This document shows, piece after piece, positions 1 through 11,800 of a DNA stretch of 64,000 bases; the stretch's first letter is position 1, and each line of letters starts with the position of its first letter. Source of the stretch: Hygrocybe punicea (lineage: Eukaryota; Basidiomycota; Agaricomycetes; Agaricales; Hygrophoraceae); assembly GCA_963556145.1 (NCBI GenBank), contig OY744473.1, positions 806,001 to 870,000 on the forward strand. The letters are read 5' to 3'. The notes under the pieces were generated by a model that was not told the origin of the DNA, ran no database searches, and saw only the letters and a program-made list of their open reading frames with translations. The position numbers were made by a program, and so were the translations under genes.

Positions 1-761
1 GCTGATGCTTGGCCAAATTAGGGAGCCACCATCCTTGCGTTAGGGTTGATCCCTTTTACCAAAGGATTACCTCGGGGTAGGTGGTATTAACTCACTTTGC
101 TTGTTACTCGTGAATCATTTTGTGTTATAGACAAGTGGGAATGGGGAGTCATTTCCAGCAGACTCCTCGTTGGCAGTGGCGTCATGTTACTTGGTTTCCT
201 TAACCTTGGGTCATCGGCACCTGTCCTCGATAGCGACGGCAATATAACTAAATGCCTCATTTGGTACATTGCTCTTTCAAACAACCAATGGCTGTGAGTA
301 GGCTTCGAGCAACCCTCTGTCGCTCGGCCTTTCAGTCACCTGCTCATTTTGGCATTTTCACTAGGTTGATCATCATGGCAATTATAATGGGAGTTCTACA
401 AATAGTGGAGCGTGTCAGTATCATTTCCACTCTTGATGTTTCGGCGACCATTGTTCTCACAACTTTATCTTCACCATTGAAGTTGATTGCGGTCTCCGCC
501 AATCACACCTACTACTCCTTCGACCGCATTAATTTCCTGAACAGTCGCCGGGGACGCCACTCCAGCCGTCAAGCGGAACGTATTCAACAATATAATGACG
601 CCGATTGGAACTCACAGGCCGACTATCCCAACTTAGGCCCACGGGCGACGCCAGGCGCGATATACGCCGATAACCTCTACGACCCTTACAAGGAACTGGA
701 AAAAAACGGTACTCGCAGGGCCTGGCGTGAACAAAAGATACCGGGTGTGGATTCGGATTAA
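1..761 (+). CDS. LtrA-like membrane protein, 3' part, cut by window start
   Basis: This is the C-terminal part of a gene whose better-covered paralogue lies at 19569-22297 on the other strand. Base 1 lies in an intron matching the 20270 end of the paralogue. An exon from about 112 to 295 encodes a hydrophobic stretch beginning DKWEWGVISSRLL, a GTGAGT donor follows near 294, and a last exon encodes a hydrophilic tail containing NYTYYSF-like, YADNLYDPYKELEK and a stop at 761. The two copies differ at scattered sites and by small indels: this one has extra residues around QAERIQ. The family (low temperature requirement A) consists of multi-pass membrane proteins of unclear biochemical role. Exon ends are approximate, and whether the rest of the gene is intact cannot be seen. 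Confidence 0.6.
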
Positions 762-930
762 GCTTTTGGCTTTTTATTTATCATTGAGAAAATTGACTGT
801 ATGTTGGATAGTATTCCTGTTGATGTGTTTTCTGGTATCAAGTAGTATTTGCTATGTGGATGGATCATACTGCGGTTCTGCTTCTTTTCATAATGTTGAC
901 TCACAGGAAGATTTTTTGTGATCTAATAAT
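1..930 (+). repeat. Inverted segmental duplicate of 19370-20270
   Basis: The sequence matches the reverse complement of 19370-20270 closely from base 1 to the shared text ending GTGATCTAATAAT, near 930 here and near 19370 there. It covers the 3' end and 3' flank of the LtrA-like gene. Beyond that point this copy runs into a hairpin repeat and the other into the duplicated NACHT-TPR upstream block. The match probably continues left of the window. Confidence 0.85.
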
Positions 931-1575
931 GTGTAAATATCCAGTCATATTTTGACCCAGGAGACGGATGAGGATTGGAAGCAAATAATATTCAGGCACA
1001 TTTTGAAACTGTTTGTGTTGTTATCCTGCTTGTGAAAATATTCCAAAAAATAATGTTATCCAAAAGCAGTATTCAGACAGAAAAAAGTGCAGACAGAAAA
1101 TGAGAGTATCCAGGCCTTCATTGTTTTCATCATTGTGTACATGTATTCAGAAAGAAGAAAATGACACAAGTTTTGGGATTTCTGCACCAATATCTGTGGA
1201 TTTTATTGAGGGCAGAATTTTAGACCATTTGGTCTCTGGATAATGAGGACCTGGAGACCAAATTTCTGAAAGATCTGCCTGATAATAAGATCTACAGATA
1301 TGTAGCAGATATCTAATATATTTGTGTCATTTTCTTTTTTCGGAATACATGTATACAATAATGAAAACAATAAAGGCCTAAATAGCTGTATTTTGTGTAC
1401 ACACTATTTTGTGTATGAATACTGCATTAAGATAACATTATTCTCTACAATATTTTCATAAGCGAGGTAACCATGTAAATAGTTTTAAAATGTGACTGGA
1501 TATTTGCATATTATTTGATCACAGAAATCCTTGTCTGTCTCCTGTGTCTGTATCACAGAACATGATTGTAAATGA
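931..1575. repeat. Hairpin (inverted-repeat) element
   Basis: Two arms of roughly 290 bases, about 958-1240 and 1250-1545, are imperfect reverse complements. Both start outside with CAGGAGAC, share GAAAATATT and ACATGTATTC, and meet near GGTCTC. AT-rich with no credible gene. A related single arm (CAATAT..CCAGTCAC type) lies downstream of TPR-CHAT copy B at about 47440-47530, so the element sits next to both CHAT copies. No target-site duplication could be fixed, so its class is unknown. Confidence 0.6.
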
Positions 1576-1663
1576 TAGGAAGCTAAAATGATTCATAGAA
1601 ATTTATGAAGTACAAGAGTACAAGTAAAGATTGAAGAAATTGGCATGGTTGAAAGTGCCATAA

Positions 1664-4600
1664 TCACATCCCAATGTGTATAAATGGTACCCAAGACAAA
1701 TATGATTTCCCTTTCTTGCTCCTGCGAAGTTGGTCCACAGCATGGTGCAATGCATGAGCAGATTGAGTATGGTCTGGCTGGTCCTTGAAAAGATGTTGAT
1801 AAACAGTATCTGTAATGTGAGGAGCATCCATGTCCATGATTGACCACATGGTAGCAACGACACTGCGGTACCCTGCCAGCAACATGCCTGCAGCCAAATG
1901 AACAGCCTCCTCCGAAAGATCTTCAGCACCTTTAGCCGTCTGACATGCGGAGAGAAATGCCAAGTCTGCATGAGGAAGAGACATTTCAATAATATCTGAG
2001 AGTTTCAAGCGTGAACGCCCTGCAAGAAGCAGTGCACTTTCAGTTGGTTTCGCAATATGCTGCACACCATGACAGGCAAAATGGACCCAGGTCGATTTCT
2101 TCATCCCTTCAACCACACTTTCTACTGTTGCATTGCTCCCTATTAGTTTCAGAACAGAAAGACTGCCAGCGCGGTCCTGGATCCGATTCAACTCCGCAAC
2201 AGTATTTGGAAGATATGATTGCCCAAGTGCACTTGGCTGGGCAACAGCCAAAAGTTGGAATGTGTGGGGTTTCGAGTGTTGGGAATGATTAATCAGAGCA
2301 CTCAATGTAGGGGTATATGATGATACCACAAACTCTGAGAGTGTGCATCCTGGTGCAGCTGAGTCACCATACAGGCCTGCAGCATGGATGGGAAGAAATG
2401 CAAGTGGTCCAGTTGGGCACCACCAAATACGCGGAAGTTCATGACCTGATGGTATCTGCAAACAATATAAATTCACGATTCAAGAACATAGCGGGTATCC
2501 TAGACATACCGTGAATCCAAGAATATCCAGCACGGGCTTCGCCAAGTGCAGCCACAGTTCTGAGAGAATCTTCTCAAATTCCACATCAACATCCCTTGAC
2601 CGACCACCAGTGAATGCCTGCTTAACATGCCGACCTTTTTCGAAGAGTAAACGGTTCAAAGACTGTTGCAACCCTTGAGCAAGCTTGATAGTGAAGTTGG
2701 GCAGAGGAAGATGTAGAACATTGTCATAGCCAGATCTGAGAATCAGTGCATCAGATCGAATGCTGCTAACGTTGAGAACCACGACAGGTCCAGAAAGGGC
2801 AGCGGGTGCAAGTTGTGAAAATGTCTTCGGTAATAGAAACCTTTCAAAACCCGGCACCCTTCGAACCTCCTTCACGACATCTTCCCACTCTGAAGCCAAC
2901 CGGCGGTATTTCTGAGCAACATCTTCTAGTGACTTTTGGTTACTTCCATCAGTAACTGCGAGCTCATCATGAGCACCTGTGTGCTCTAACTTGTCGGAAA
3001 GTTGTGAAAGCCGAGCAGCAAGTCCAGGATTTTGCTGGTGTAGTTCATCGATAGGTGTGCGGAGCTGTAGAAGCTGGCCCCAAACAATGGAACGTCCCTG
3101 CTCCAACCACTCAATGGCAGTTGTATACTCCCGACACTCAATGGCAATGGCAGCGGCATCGCTAGCTACACCGCCAGCAGCGGTGAGTTCACGGTAACGA
3201 TCTTGAATTGACAGACCAAGCCAAGCTAGCTGGGGAAGTAAGCCAATGGCAACCTCGTAGGCCCGTATTGGAGAAGAATGGCCGGAAGTTCGGGCACATT
3301 TGGCCCACATTTTGGAAGCACTAAACCGAATAGAAGGAGCACCTATGGAAGCACAAGCTGCACTGGAAAAATGCGAAATGGCCCTGTCGATGTCGGTGAC
3401 ATCACCAAGGCGTTTGAACCGTGTGAAGAACGAATTGCCGAGATTTTTCATCCGACTAGGCTTGTCTGGATGGCCATCAGGAGTGAGTTGCACCGCAGAT
3501 TCATTCATTGAGATCGACTTGTCGATGTCAGTGACATCACCGAGGCGCTCGAACCGTGTCAAGAACGAATTGCCGAGATTATTCATGCATACAGGCTTGG
3601 AGGGATGTCCATCAGGAGTGAGTTGCACCGCATACTCAAACATTGAGATCGACTTGTCAATGTCAGTGACGTGACCGAGGCGCTCGAACCGTCTCGAGAA
3701 CGAAATTCCGAGATTATTCATCCACGCAGGCTTCTCTGGATGGCCATCAGGAGTGAGTTGCACCGCAGACTCAAACACTGAGATCGACATGTCGATGTCA
3801 GTGACATCACCGAGGCGCTCGAACCGTCTCAAGAACGAATTGCCGAGATTATTCATGCATACAGGCTTGGAGGGATGTCCATCAGGGGTGAGTTGCACCG
3901 CATACTCAAACATTGAGATCGACTTGTCAATGTCAGTGACGTCACCGAGGCGCTCGAACCGTCCCAATAACGAATTGCCGAGATTATTCATCCGACCAGG
4001 CTTGGAGGGATGGCCATCAGGAGTGAGTTGCACCGCAGACTCATTCATTGAGATCGATTTGTCGATGTCAGTGACGTCACCGAGGCGTTTGAACCGTGTC
4101 AAGATCGAATTGCCGAGATTATTCATGCATGCAGGCTTGGAGGGATGTCCATCAGGAGTGAGTAGCACCGCAGACTCATTCATTGAGATCGACTTGTCAA
4201 TGTCAGTGACATCACCGAGGCGCTCGAACCGTGTCCTGAACGAAATGCCGAGATTATTCATCCGACCAGGCTTGGAGGGATGGCCATCAGGAGTGAGTTG
4301 CACCGCAGACTCCAACATTGAGATCGACTTGTCGATGTCAGTGACATCACCGAGGCGCTCGAACCGTGTCGAGAACGAATTGCCGAGATCATTCATCTGA
4401 CCAGGCTTGGAGGGATGGCCATCAGGCGTGAGTCGTATGGCAGCCTGAAACATTGAGATTGACCTCTCAATGTCAGTAAGGTCGCCAAGCCTCTCCAAGC
4501 GGCTCTGAAGCGCCGTGCCCAGATCTGCTAGATAAATATATCGCTCTGGGTGGTCATCAGGAGCTAGTTGTACCGCATCCTCGTAGGCTGCTATCGCACG

Positions 4601-5497
4601 GTGTAGGTCGTCCACGTTCTCGCTAGCAAAGTAAAGGCCCGAGAACACGTCACCAAGCATGTTCAGAATCTTGGGCTTCTGGCCTGGATCCTGGCCATGC
4701 AGAACCTTTTCGTATAGGAAATCCGCTGGATCGATGTCGGTATTCCTGAGCATCCTCGACATAAGGATGCGCGATATCATCGCGTCAATTAAGCCTGATG
4801 ACATATCGTCAGGTCAATTGATGCATAATTCGACAAAGGCGAACCTCCGCTTCCCGCATTACCTTCGCTTTCCGTATTACTACCTTCACTTTCCACATCA
4901 ATACCTTCACTTTTAGCGCGATTAAAAGCCGAAAACCTGATTGTGGCAGATCTGTGAGAAGGCGCAGAAGATGTGTGAAGAATAACCAAGCAACACTGAC
5001 GCAATCTCGAGCAACGGCCCGTCCTCATCCACTTTCACGAGCTTCACAGTTCTTTCTGCTGTAAAGGCGCCAAAATTAGAAAAACGAGAGTGTGTTTGTA
5101 CGTTATACGCCATGCATACCAGACTCCTGCTCCACTGATGGGGCTAGCATCTCCTCGCTGTTGAGTTTTATGGCACCGAGTAGCTTGGTACCCCCAGTAG
5201 CGCTTTCACGATTGACTCGAATATCAAAGCAGGGAATGCTGGCAGGTCTATAGCAGGGCATCAGAGGGTACGTCTGGCTTGCGAGGACGCAACTCACACT
5301 TTGATAATACCTTGCAACTTCCATACAGGCTGAGATGGTTCCCTGTCCGCCGGCTCCGTCTGCTGGATGGCATCCTCGGTTACGACTTGAGCAAAGAGCC
5401 GCGCATCATTCGCGAGATCAGGATGTTGAGGGGTTGATGACTTGATAACAATATCTGGAAGGATGATCAGCGCTTCGAGGGGTTTAAACGAGAGCAC
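1664..5497 (-). CDS. TPR-CHAT protein, copy A (intact)
   Basis: Predicted cysteine-protease-type protein: tandem TPR-like repeats followed by a CHAT domain (caspase family, clan CD). Exons on the minus strand: 5497-5298, 5247-5120, 5058-5001, 4951-4845, 4794-2510, 2455-1664, giving 3570 nt and 1189 aa. Introns are 49-61 nt; the fifth (4844-4795) has an unusual GTTCGC donor. Residues 1-164 form an N-terminal region of the kind that precedes the TPRs in fungal relatives. Then come eight 45-residue units carrying DVTDIDKSISM and LTPDGHPSKP, a helical linker, and a C-terminal CHAT domain with the probable catalytic His in FACHG (about residue 1045) and Cys in LSACQTAKG (about 1087). In bacteria TPR-CHAT proteins act in immunity and cell death; the fungal role is unknown. 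The start is the first Met of the conserved N-terminus and could lie further upstream. Confidence 0.85.
3395..4475 (-). repeat. Eight 135-bp in-frame tandem repeats (TPR units)
   Basis: Units of 135 bp, each 45 codons, code for the TPR-like array of TPR-CHAT copy A. Unit cores read as the motif DVTDIDKSISM followed by a variable 4-5 residue stretch and LTPDGHP. Because the unit is a multiple of three, the opposite strand also stays open, which explains long antisense frames there. Copy B has ten units, so the array has changed in number since duplication. Confidence 0.9.
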
Positions 5498-6767
5498 GGA
5501 TTACTTTCGAAAACGATAATACTGTTGTTGATGGAAGTCAGAATTAACGTTGACCTGGTAATCACTGGTGGACTAACCAATCTTCCTTGGAGATCATGGT
5601 CGATTTGTCGACTGCTGGTGGTGGACGTATCCGCTTACGAAGATGACTCGCACTCGGAACCGACAAATGTTATTTCCTCCGAGCGCTTGAGTTATCTACA
5701 AATCTTGTTGACTAAACGTAGTGAAAGTAGATCCCGGAATTCAATGTGAACCACCACCGCTGCAAGAATTCAAGAATGTTTCTGCTGGACGGATGTAACA
5801 GGCTGGACGGATGTAACAGGCTGGACGGATGCAACAGGCTGGACGCTCGGGAACTTCGTGGAAGGGGAAATCACGGTGGTACTGTAAGGACAGAAAACAA
5901 AGCACCCTGCATTTGTTTCAAACTCACATTTTCAAAACGGCTTGTCCCGTGCGTTGCTTGAAGGATGGGGTTACTGAATTGTGGTCAAGTCCGTGGGCCG
6001 GAGGGGCTTTCGAGAGGTTGAGGTTCTCTGTTCTGTCCACCTGCAGAGATGACGAATTGGATTTAGGCCTTAGTTGACAGGAATCAAGTCCGTACTATAC
6101 CTATTGGGAGTAGGAAGATTGCTGGAATACAGTGGCATATCAACCGAGAGTGAGCACGAGTATGAAAGGGCGGAAACACCAACATACTGGCAGCGGAGGA
6201 GTGAACTCACCGAAACATATACTCTAACCAGATCTCCGTTGCCTGATAGGCACGAATGAAAAACATCATGGCCGAGAGAGTCTGTGTAGGTTGATTGGGA
6301 TTCACGGTACCTGGGAGGCTAGAAGTAATGTTTTGAGGCTTTCAGAGTGATCACCACATAGGTCGAAAGCCAACGCCTTGGGAGTGGTTTGCCTCCGGGG
6401 TTTTGGTGTCGGTCCCAACGAAACTTGTCGTACCCAACGACACGTATGTGGTAAAACAGCACGCCTTTGGAACTACGGTGCACTGCCCAGACGTCCGGCC
6501 ATTACACCCAGACAGCTTTGTTCCAGTGATGCAATATCCTCGAGCATATGACTTCGGGGTGAGTCTGCTGTCCGGTCCTAGGATCCTTCAAGTTTCGTCA
6601 CGCAGGAACTACTACAGCACATTTCGGTCGTTTGGACGAGTTGCCGTAGTGGTTTGTGCCAGCGACCTTCAAAACAGGTGGTTGTTGTATTGTTGTAGTC
6701 ACGTAAATGGAGCGTAATAATTGATGCTTTCGTCCTCGAACGACTGAAATTACCGATACCCAAAAAT
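5498..6767. other. Spacer with copied promoter remnant
   Basis: About 5498-5690 resembles the reverse complement of 42275-42443, the intergenic DNA between the DUF262 gene and TPR-CHAT copy B. The similarity ends about 130 bp before the DUF262 start codon would be reached, so DUF262 itself was not copied. At about 5779-5843 an 18-bp unit (GCTGGACGGATGTAACAG) is repeated three and a half times. The remaining 5850-6767 shows no convincing gene; open frames there are short and lack family features. Confidence 0.6.
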
Positions 6768-8549
6768 TTGCCGTCCTGGCGTTCTGCCATGGCTTTCCTT
6801 CACCGTCGTTGCTCACGACCCTGCCTCGCAGACTTCGATACCCTTCCTGATGAAACCCCAAATACGCCGTCTCGCAGCGCATTCAGCGCCAGCCTCGACA
6901 GAGCTCGTTCCTCGAGATTAATTCGGCGCGTCTCCACTATTTTCTCCCCAAGAAAAAAGGGGAATGTCTTGCCTGAACCCCTCTCCAACATTGCCGTTGG
7001 TTCTCGTCGTCGTCGTTCAGGGACCTCGAGTCACACACCTTCCTCAACGTCTACCGATGATATCCGTCCACCAAGTGGATTAGGTTTCTCTGTGACCAGA
7101 GCCAACTCCATTGCCTCTAATCTCTCGTTGCCGTCTCCTTCAATTGGCCGCTTTACTTCCCTTGAGCGCGCAAGGTGTATCAGTTCTCCCGAAAGGATTC
7201 ACTTCAACCGCAAAACAAAGGAACTACCGCCGTTACCTCGACAAGATGTGCCCTCAATCATCGGCATCCTTGATGCCCACCCTCGTAGCTCTTTCAGGAT
7301 GCCTCCCGAGGTTCTGGATGTGATACTATTGTTTTTGCAACGCCAAGTCGTCGCATCTCTTGCCACGGTTTCGGAAAGCTTTTCTTCTGCCGTCCGTCGG
7401 AACCTATACGAAACACTCGACTTGCGCACAATCCAGCCCATTCACGTCGAGCAGCTGAGCACGCTACTGGCGTCCAGATGGGACCTCGCCGAGATGGTCC
7501 ACACGCTCATCTGCGACCGTTGGCCGCCATCACCGCCCCTGCCAGCCATCACATACCTCGCATTCCTCTCTTTTCCGGCGCCAACATTCAGTGTTGCACT
7601 GCACAACATGCACCACCTCACCACCCTCACACTCCCTTCCTTTGACAGTACAATCCTCCGCGACCGAACCGGGTTCCGTTTAAAGAAGCTAACATTTCTG
7701 AACACAACGATGTCAGCTAACCAGCAAACGGGGCTCTTTGCTTGGTTAGCCGGCCAACCAGAGATAATCTCGCTATCCTTTCCCAACCTTGTGGAACAGT
7801 CTATGATGGTTGATGCCCCAAACCTACAAAGTCCTGCTATACCATATACCCCAACCTCCGGATTTGAGTTCCCCTTCCTTTCCCAAATTCCATCACACGT
7901 CGACCCACTCACCCTCGTCCCAGCGTTGAAAGCCCTCCACGCTCCTCCGACGCTCACAACCATTCTCGCACCCACGCGGCCCCTCAAGGACGTCACCGTC
8001 CACATCCGCACGAACCTCGACACAGGCTTGCGTCCATCTGCGCTTATGGCCGCTATTCGCGGCATCGCCGCCCTCGGCATACGATTCGGGGCGAACGTAG
8101 ACAAGCGGTCGGCGGAGAAGGTGCTCCGAGCAGCCGCAGCAGTTCTTGGGGTGGCGTGTCAGCTGCTCGACGTCGAAGTGGGGTGGCTTGTATCTGATGA
8201 AGTAGGTGTTGATTTAACAAATTACTCTTTTTTTTATCTTTGCTCTGGTCATCATATGGTGTCCCTCAAGTGCTATTCTGATTTGTTTCTTGTTTCGTGT
8301 TTTGCCCAACAGTCACTCTACAAAATGATCACTCATGCAGTCCTACCGCGGTTCGGGGTTCTGCACACCCTTCGGTTGCGCCGCTCACCTAAAGGTTCAC
8401 CCACGCCATTCTCCAGAGATGCAGGCAGCACAGCTTTCCACCCGCATGAGGAGGAGAAAGCGCATCTCGAGCTGTGGCTCAAACACTGCCCGGACCTTCG
8501 CTGGGTAGAGTTTCTATCGGGAGCAGAGTGGCACGATGGTATACCATAA
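6768..8549 (+). CDS. F-box-like protein
   Basis: A 593-codon open frame that most likely contains one in-frame 111-nt intron (8202-8312, GTAGGT to CAACAG), giving 556 aa. Residues 1-175 are Ser/Arg/Pro-rich and probably disordered. An F-box-like segment starts at about residue 178 with MPPEVLDVIL and runs through ATVSESFSSAVRRNLYETLDL. The remainder resembles the leucine-rich C-terminal half common in agaricomycete F-box proteins. Such proteins are usually substrate adaptors of SCF ubiquitin ligases, and the substrate is unknown here. ATG 6768 was taken; the in-frame ATG at 6789 is equally possible. It ends 340 bp from the convergent NACHT-TPR gene. Confidence 0.75.
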   Translation: MPSWRSAMAFLHRRCSRPCLADFDTLPDETPNTPSRSAFSASLDRARSSRLIRRVSTIFSPRKKGNVLPEPLSNIAVGSRRRRSGTSSHTPSSTSTDDIRPPSGLGFSVTRANSIASNLSLPSPSIGRFTSLERARCISSPERIHFNRKTKELPPLPRQDVPSIIGILDAHPRSSFRMPPEVLDVILLFLQRQVVASLATVSESFSSAVRRNLYETLDLRTIQPIHVEQLSTLLASRWDLAEMVHTLICDRWPPSPPLPAITYLAFLSFPAPTFSVALHNMHHLTTLTLPSFDSTILRDRTGFRLKKLTFLNTTMSANQQTGLFAWLAGQPEIISLSFPNLVEQSMMVDAPNLQSPAIPYTPTSGFEFPFLSQIPSHVDPLTLVPALKALHAPPTLTTILAPTRPLKDVTVHIRTNLDTGLRPSALMAAIRGIAALGIRFGANVDKRSAEKVLRAAAAVLGVACQLLDVEVGWLVSDEVGVDLTNYSFFYLCSGHHMVSLKCYSDLFLVSCFAQQSLYKMITHAVLPRFGVLHTLRLRRSPKGSPTPFSRDAGSTAFHPHEEEKAHLELWLKHCPDLRWVEFLSGAEWHDGIP

Positions 8550-8889
8550 CAGACCACACATCTTCGGAAAACAGCACTAGTGTCTTTTTTTTCGTACCTA
8601 TATTTCCGGTATTGTTCTTCCTTCAGCCTTCGATCAATTTTCGCCCTCCACGTCTGGTAAATGCCACAAGACGGTTGAGGTGCATATTGGCAAAGCTCGA
8701 ATAAAACGAGTTGCTCGTGGAAGCCAGGATATCTGATCGCGTGCTGTGAAGGAACTAGTAAGAAAACGCACAACTTCAGGTTTCAAATAGACTACTAACA
8801 ACAAAACTATATACATTTTAGTATTTCTATAATCTCAATATCGTCAACGTGTCATAAGTAATCCGAGGTGGATAGAAGCCGAACAAGAT

Positions 8890-11800
8890 TCACGACGACA
8901 ACAGAACGTTCCTCTCTTGATTTACTCCCAAAGCATCTTCTTTATGACCAAGGTCAGATAAACAATTTGAGAGTTGAGAAAGGGAGGTTGCAAGATCATG
9001 TTTGAAGACGACAGGAAGATCTTCTGCCAGCTTTCGACGAAGTTCGACTGCTTGTTGGATCGAATGCAGAGCATCTTCTCGATGACTGAGACCGGATAGA
9101 CATTTCGATAGGTTGTGAAGGGACTGGGCAAGATCGGGGTTAAACTTGGTAGGATAATCTTCCGCTAGCTGCCGGCGAAGCTCGACTGCCTGCCGAATTG
9201 ACTCCAGGGCGTCTTCTCGACGACCAAGATCGGACAGACAGAGTGATAGGTTGTTAAGGGACTCAGCGAGATACGGGTTGAATAATGCAGGGCAGTCTGC
9301 CGCCAGCGGCTTACAAAGTTCGACGGCCTGCTGGATTGACTCCAGAGCTTCTTCTCGACGACCGAGATCGGACAGACAAAGGGACAGGTTGTTAAGGGAC
9401 TCAGCCAGATATCGGTTGGATTCTGCAGGGCAGTCTGCCGCCAGCTGCTTACGAAGTTCGACGGCCTGTTGGATCGACTGCAGAGCCTCCTCTCGACAGC
9501 CAAGATTGGACAGACACTCTGAGAACACGTTAAGGGAGATGGCAAAACCATAGTTGAATGCTGCGGGATTCTCTGCGGCTAGCTGTCGTTGAAGCGTGAC
9601 CGCCTGGCGGATGGGTTCCAGTGCGTCCTCTCGATGGCCGAGATCGGACTGGCATTTGGAGAGCCAGGTAAGGGAGTCAGCGAGATCTTGGTTAAATTTG
9701 GCGGGACAGTCTTCCGCTAGCTGACGACAAAGTCTGAGTGCCTCCCGCACCGACTCCAGGGCATCTTCTCGATGACCGAGATCGGACTGAAAATGTGAGA
9801 GATTGTTAAGGGATTCGGCGAGATATGAGTTGAATGCTGCAGGGTAGTCTGCCGCCAGCTGCCGACGAATGTTGATGGCCTGCTGGATTAACTCCAAAGC
9901 ATCTTCTCGACGACCGAGATTAGCTAAACAAAGCGAGAGGTGGTTGAGGGACTGCGCGAGACCTGGGTTGAACTTGGTAGGCCAGTCTGCCGCCAGCTCC
10001 CGATAAAGCTTGACCGTCTCTTGGATTGGCTCCAAAGCATCTTCTCGACGACCGAGTTTATGCAGAAGCTTCGACAAGTTAGAAAGACAGAACGCGAGAT
10101 GTGGGTTGAACTTGACTGGATGGACTGCCGCCAGCTGCCGACGAAGTTCGAGTGCCTGATACAGTGACTCCGAAGCATCCTCATGACGACCAAGTGCATC
10201 TAGGTGAGCCGAGAGGCCGTTGAGGGACCCGGCAAGATCTGGGGTGAACGCTGCAGGATTGTCTGCCGCTAGCTGCTGAAACAGCTCAACCGCCTGGCGC
10301 ATTGTCTCCAGAGCGTCTTCTCGACGACCATGATAAGATAGGCAAATCGAAAGGTTGCGGAGTGATCTGGCAAGGTCTGCGTTGAATGTTACAGGATGGT
10401 CTGCCACCAGCTGCCGACACAGCTTGACCGCGGACTGGTTTGACTCCAAAGCATCCTCCCGACGGCCAACATCTGTCAAACGAAGCGAGAGTTGGTTAAG
10501 GGACCGGGCAAAATCTGGGTTGAATGATGCAGGAGAGTCCGCTGCCAGTTGCCGACGAAGCTCGACCGCCTGCTGGATTGACTCCAGAGCATCCTCTCGA
10601 CGACCCAGTTCATCTAAACAATTCGAGAGTGTGTGTAAGGATTTGGAGAGATCTGGGTTGAACCTGGCGCCACAGTCTGCGGCAAGCGGTCGGTACAGCT
10701 GAACTGCTTGTTGTACTGCCTCCACAGCTTCTTCCTTACGATCCACGTTAGACAGTCGCTCAGAGAGGTGCTGTAGCGACCTTGCAAGGTTGGGATCTGC
10801 TATAGCAGTCATAAGATCAGTTTCGTGTTGCAGCGTTTCCTGAGGTAAGGTTTTTAGCATAATAATTTGGATATTCATTTGGCAATGCTCACCTGAAGCC
10901 ATTCTTGCAGTTGGTGCTGCCTCGGAAATCGTCCTTTCGACGTCGTAACTTCCACCCACACAATCAGTTTAGTTGACAGGAAAATCCGCAATGCATTGAT
11001 CAAAGCCAACGTAGGCACCTTCACTTCAACGACGTGGTCGATCCAAAATCTACATGCATACCAGAGTTCCTCTGATATATGGTTTTTGGCAATTTCTGGA
11101 ATGACTTCTACATCAGATATGGGGTCAGATACGGGGCTACTCGTGTATCCTGTTCCAGGTATGTCGTGCTTCAAATCTTGGTTCAAGGTAAGAAGACACA
11201 GGAGTGCGAGCCTCTGGCTGTGCTCTGTCTCGTCGAGAGAAAACATTTCACGTCCAGGTGAATATTGAGCACGATAGGTGAGAAATTCTCGAAGAGAGAT
11301 ATGCAGCATTCGGATGGGTTGTCTTCGATTAGTCAAGCCAGTGAGGAGGGAGCCCAGGACTGCGAGAACCTCATTGGCTTGCAGCGTCGTACTGGTACGG
11401 TGTAATGATTGGAGAGCAGATACCGACAGTGGAGTTTTGGCCGCCATAATCGCTCCCAAGAACAAACCATATCCTTCCACAAAATCCTCGTCGCTCCAAT
11501 CACAAGCGTTCAAAATGGTTGAGTAGAGCTCATCCATCTTTTCCTCGGCAGGAAGACCTGACTCAGTGCGCTTTGACAACAACAACGAGAGCTTCCTGTC
11601 CGGATGAGTGGCCTTACGCAAATAGCGGCTGACTGTATACACCCAAACGAAGAGACCACCTGCCCTCTCGGTAAACTCGCTCATACGGCGCTCGCCGGGC
11701 CAGTTCTCAGCCAGATGCTTCCTAAATGCAATGTCCTGCATCCTATCGCGGACGTAGACGGCGATATCCTTTAGGTTGGCTTGTTCATGAATATCCATGT

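Noticed and set aside
3753..4400. 215-codon open frame antisense to the TPR repeats (and a 266-codon one at 44355-45155)
   Set aside because: It is the mirror of the 135-bp TPR units, whose length is a multiple of three; the sense frame carries the conserved domains.
3395..4475. Regular repeats suggestive of a CRISPR-like array
   Set aside because: The unit is 135 bp, coding and spacer-free, in a eukaryotic gene; it is a TPR array.
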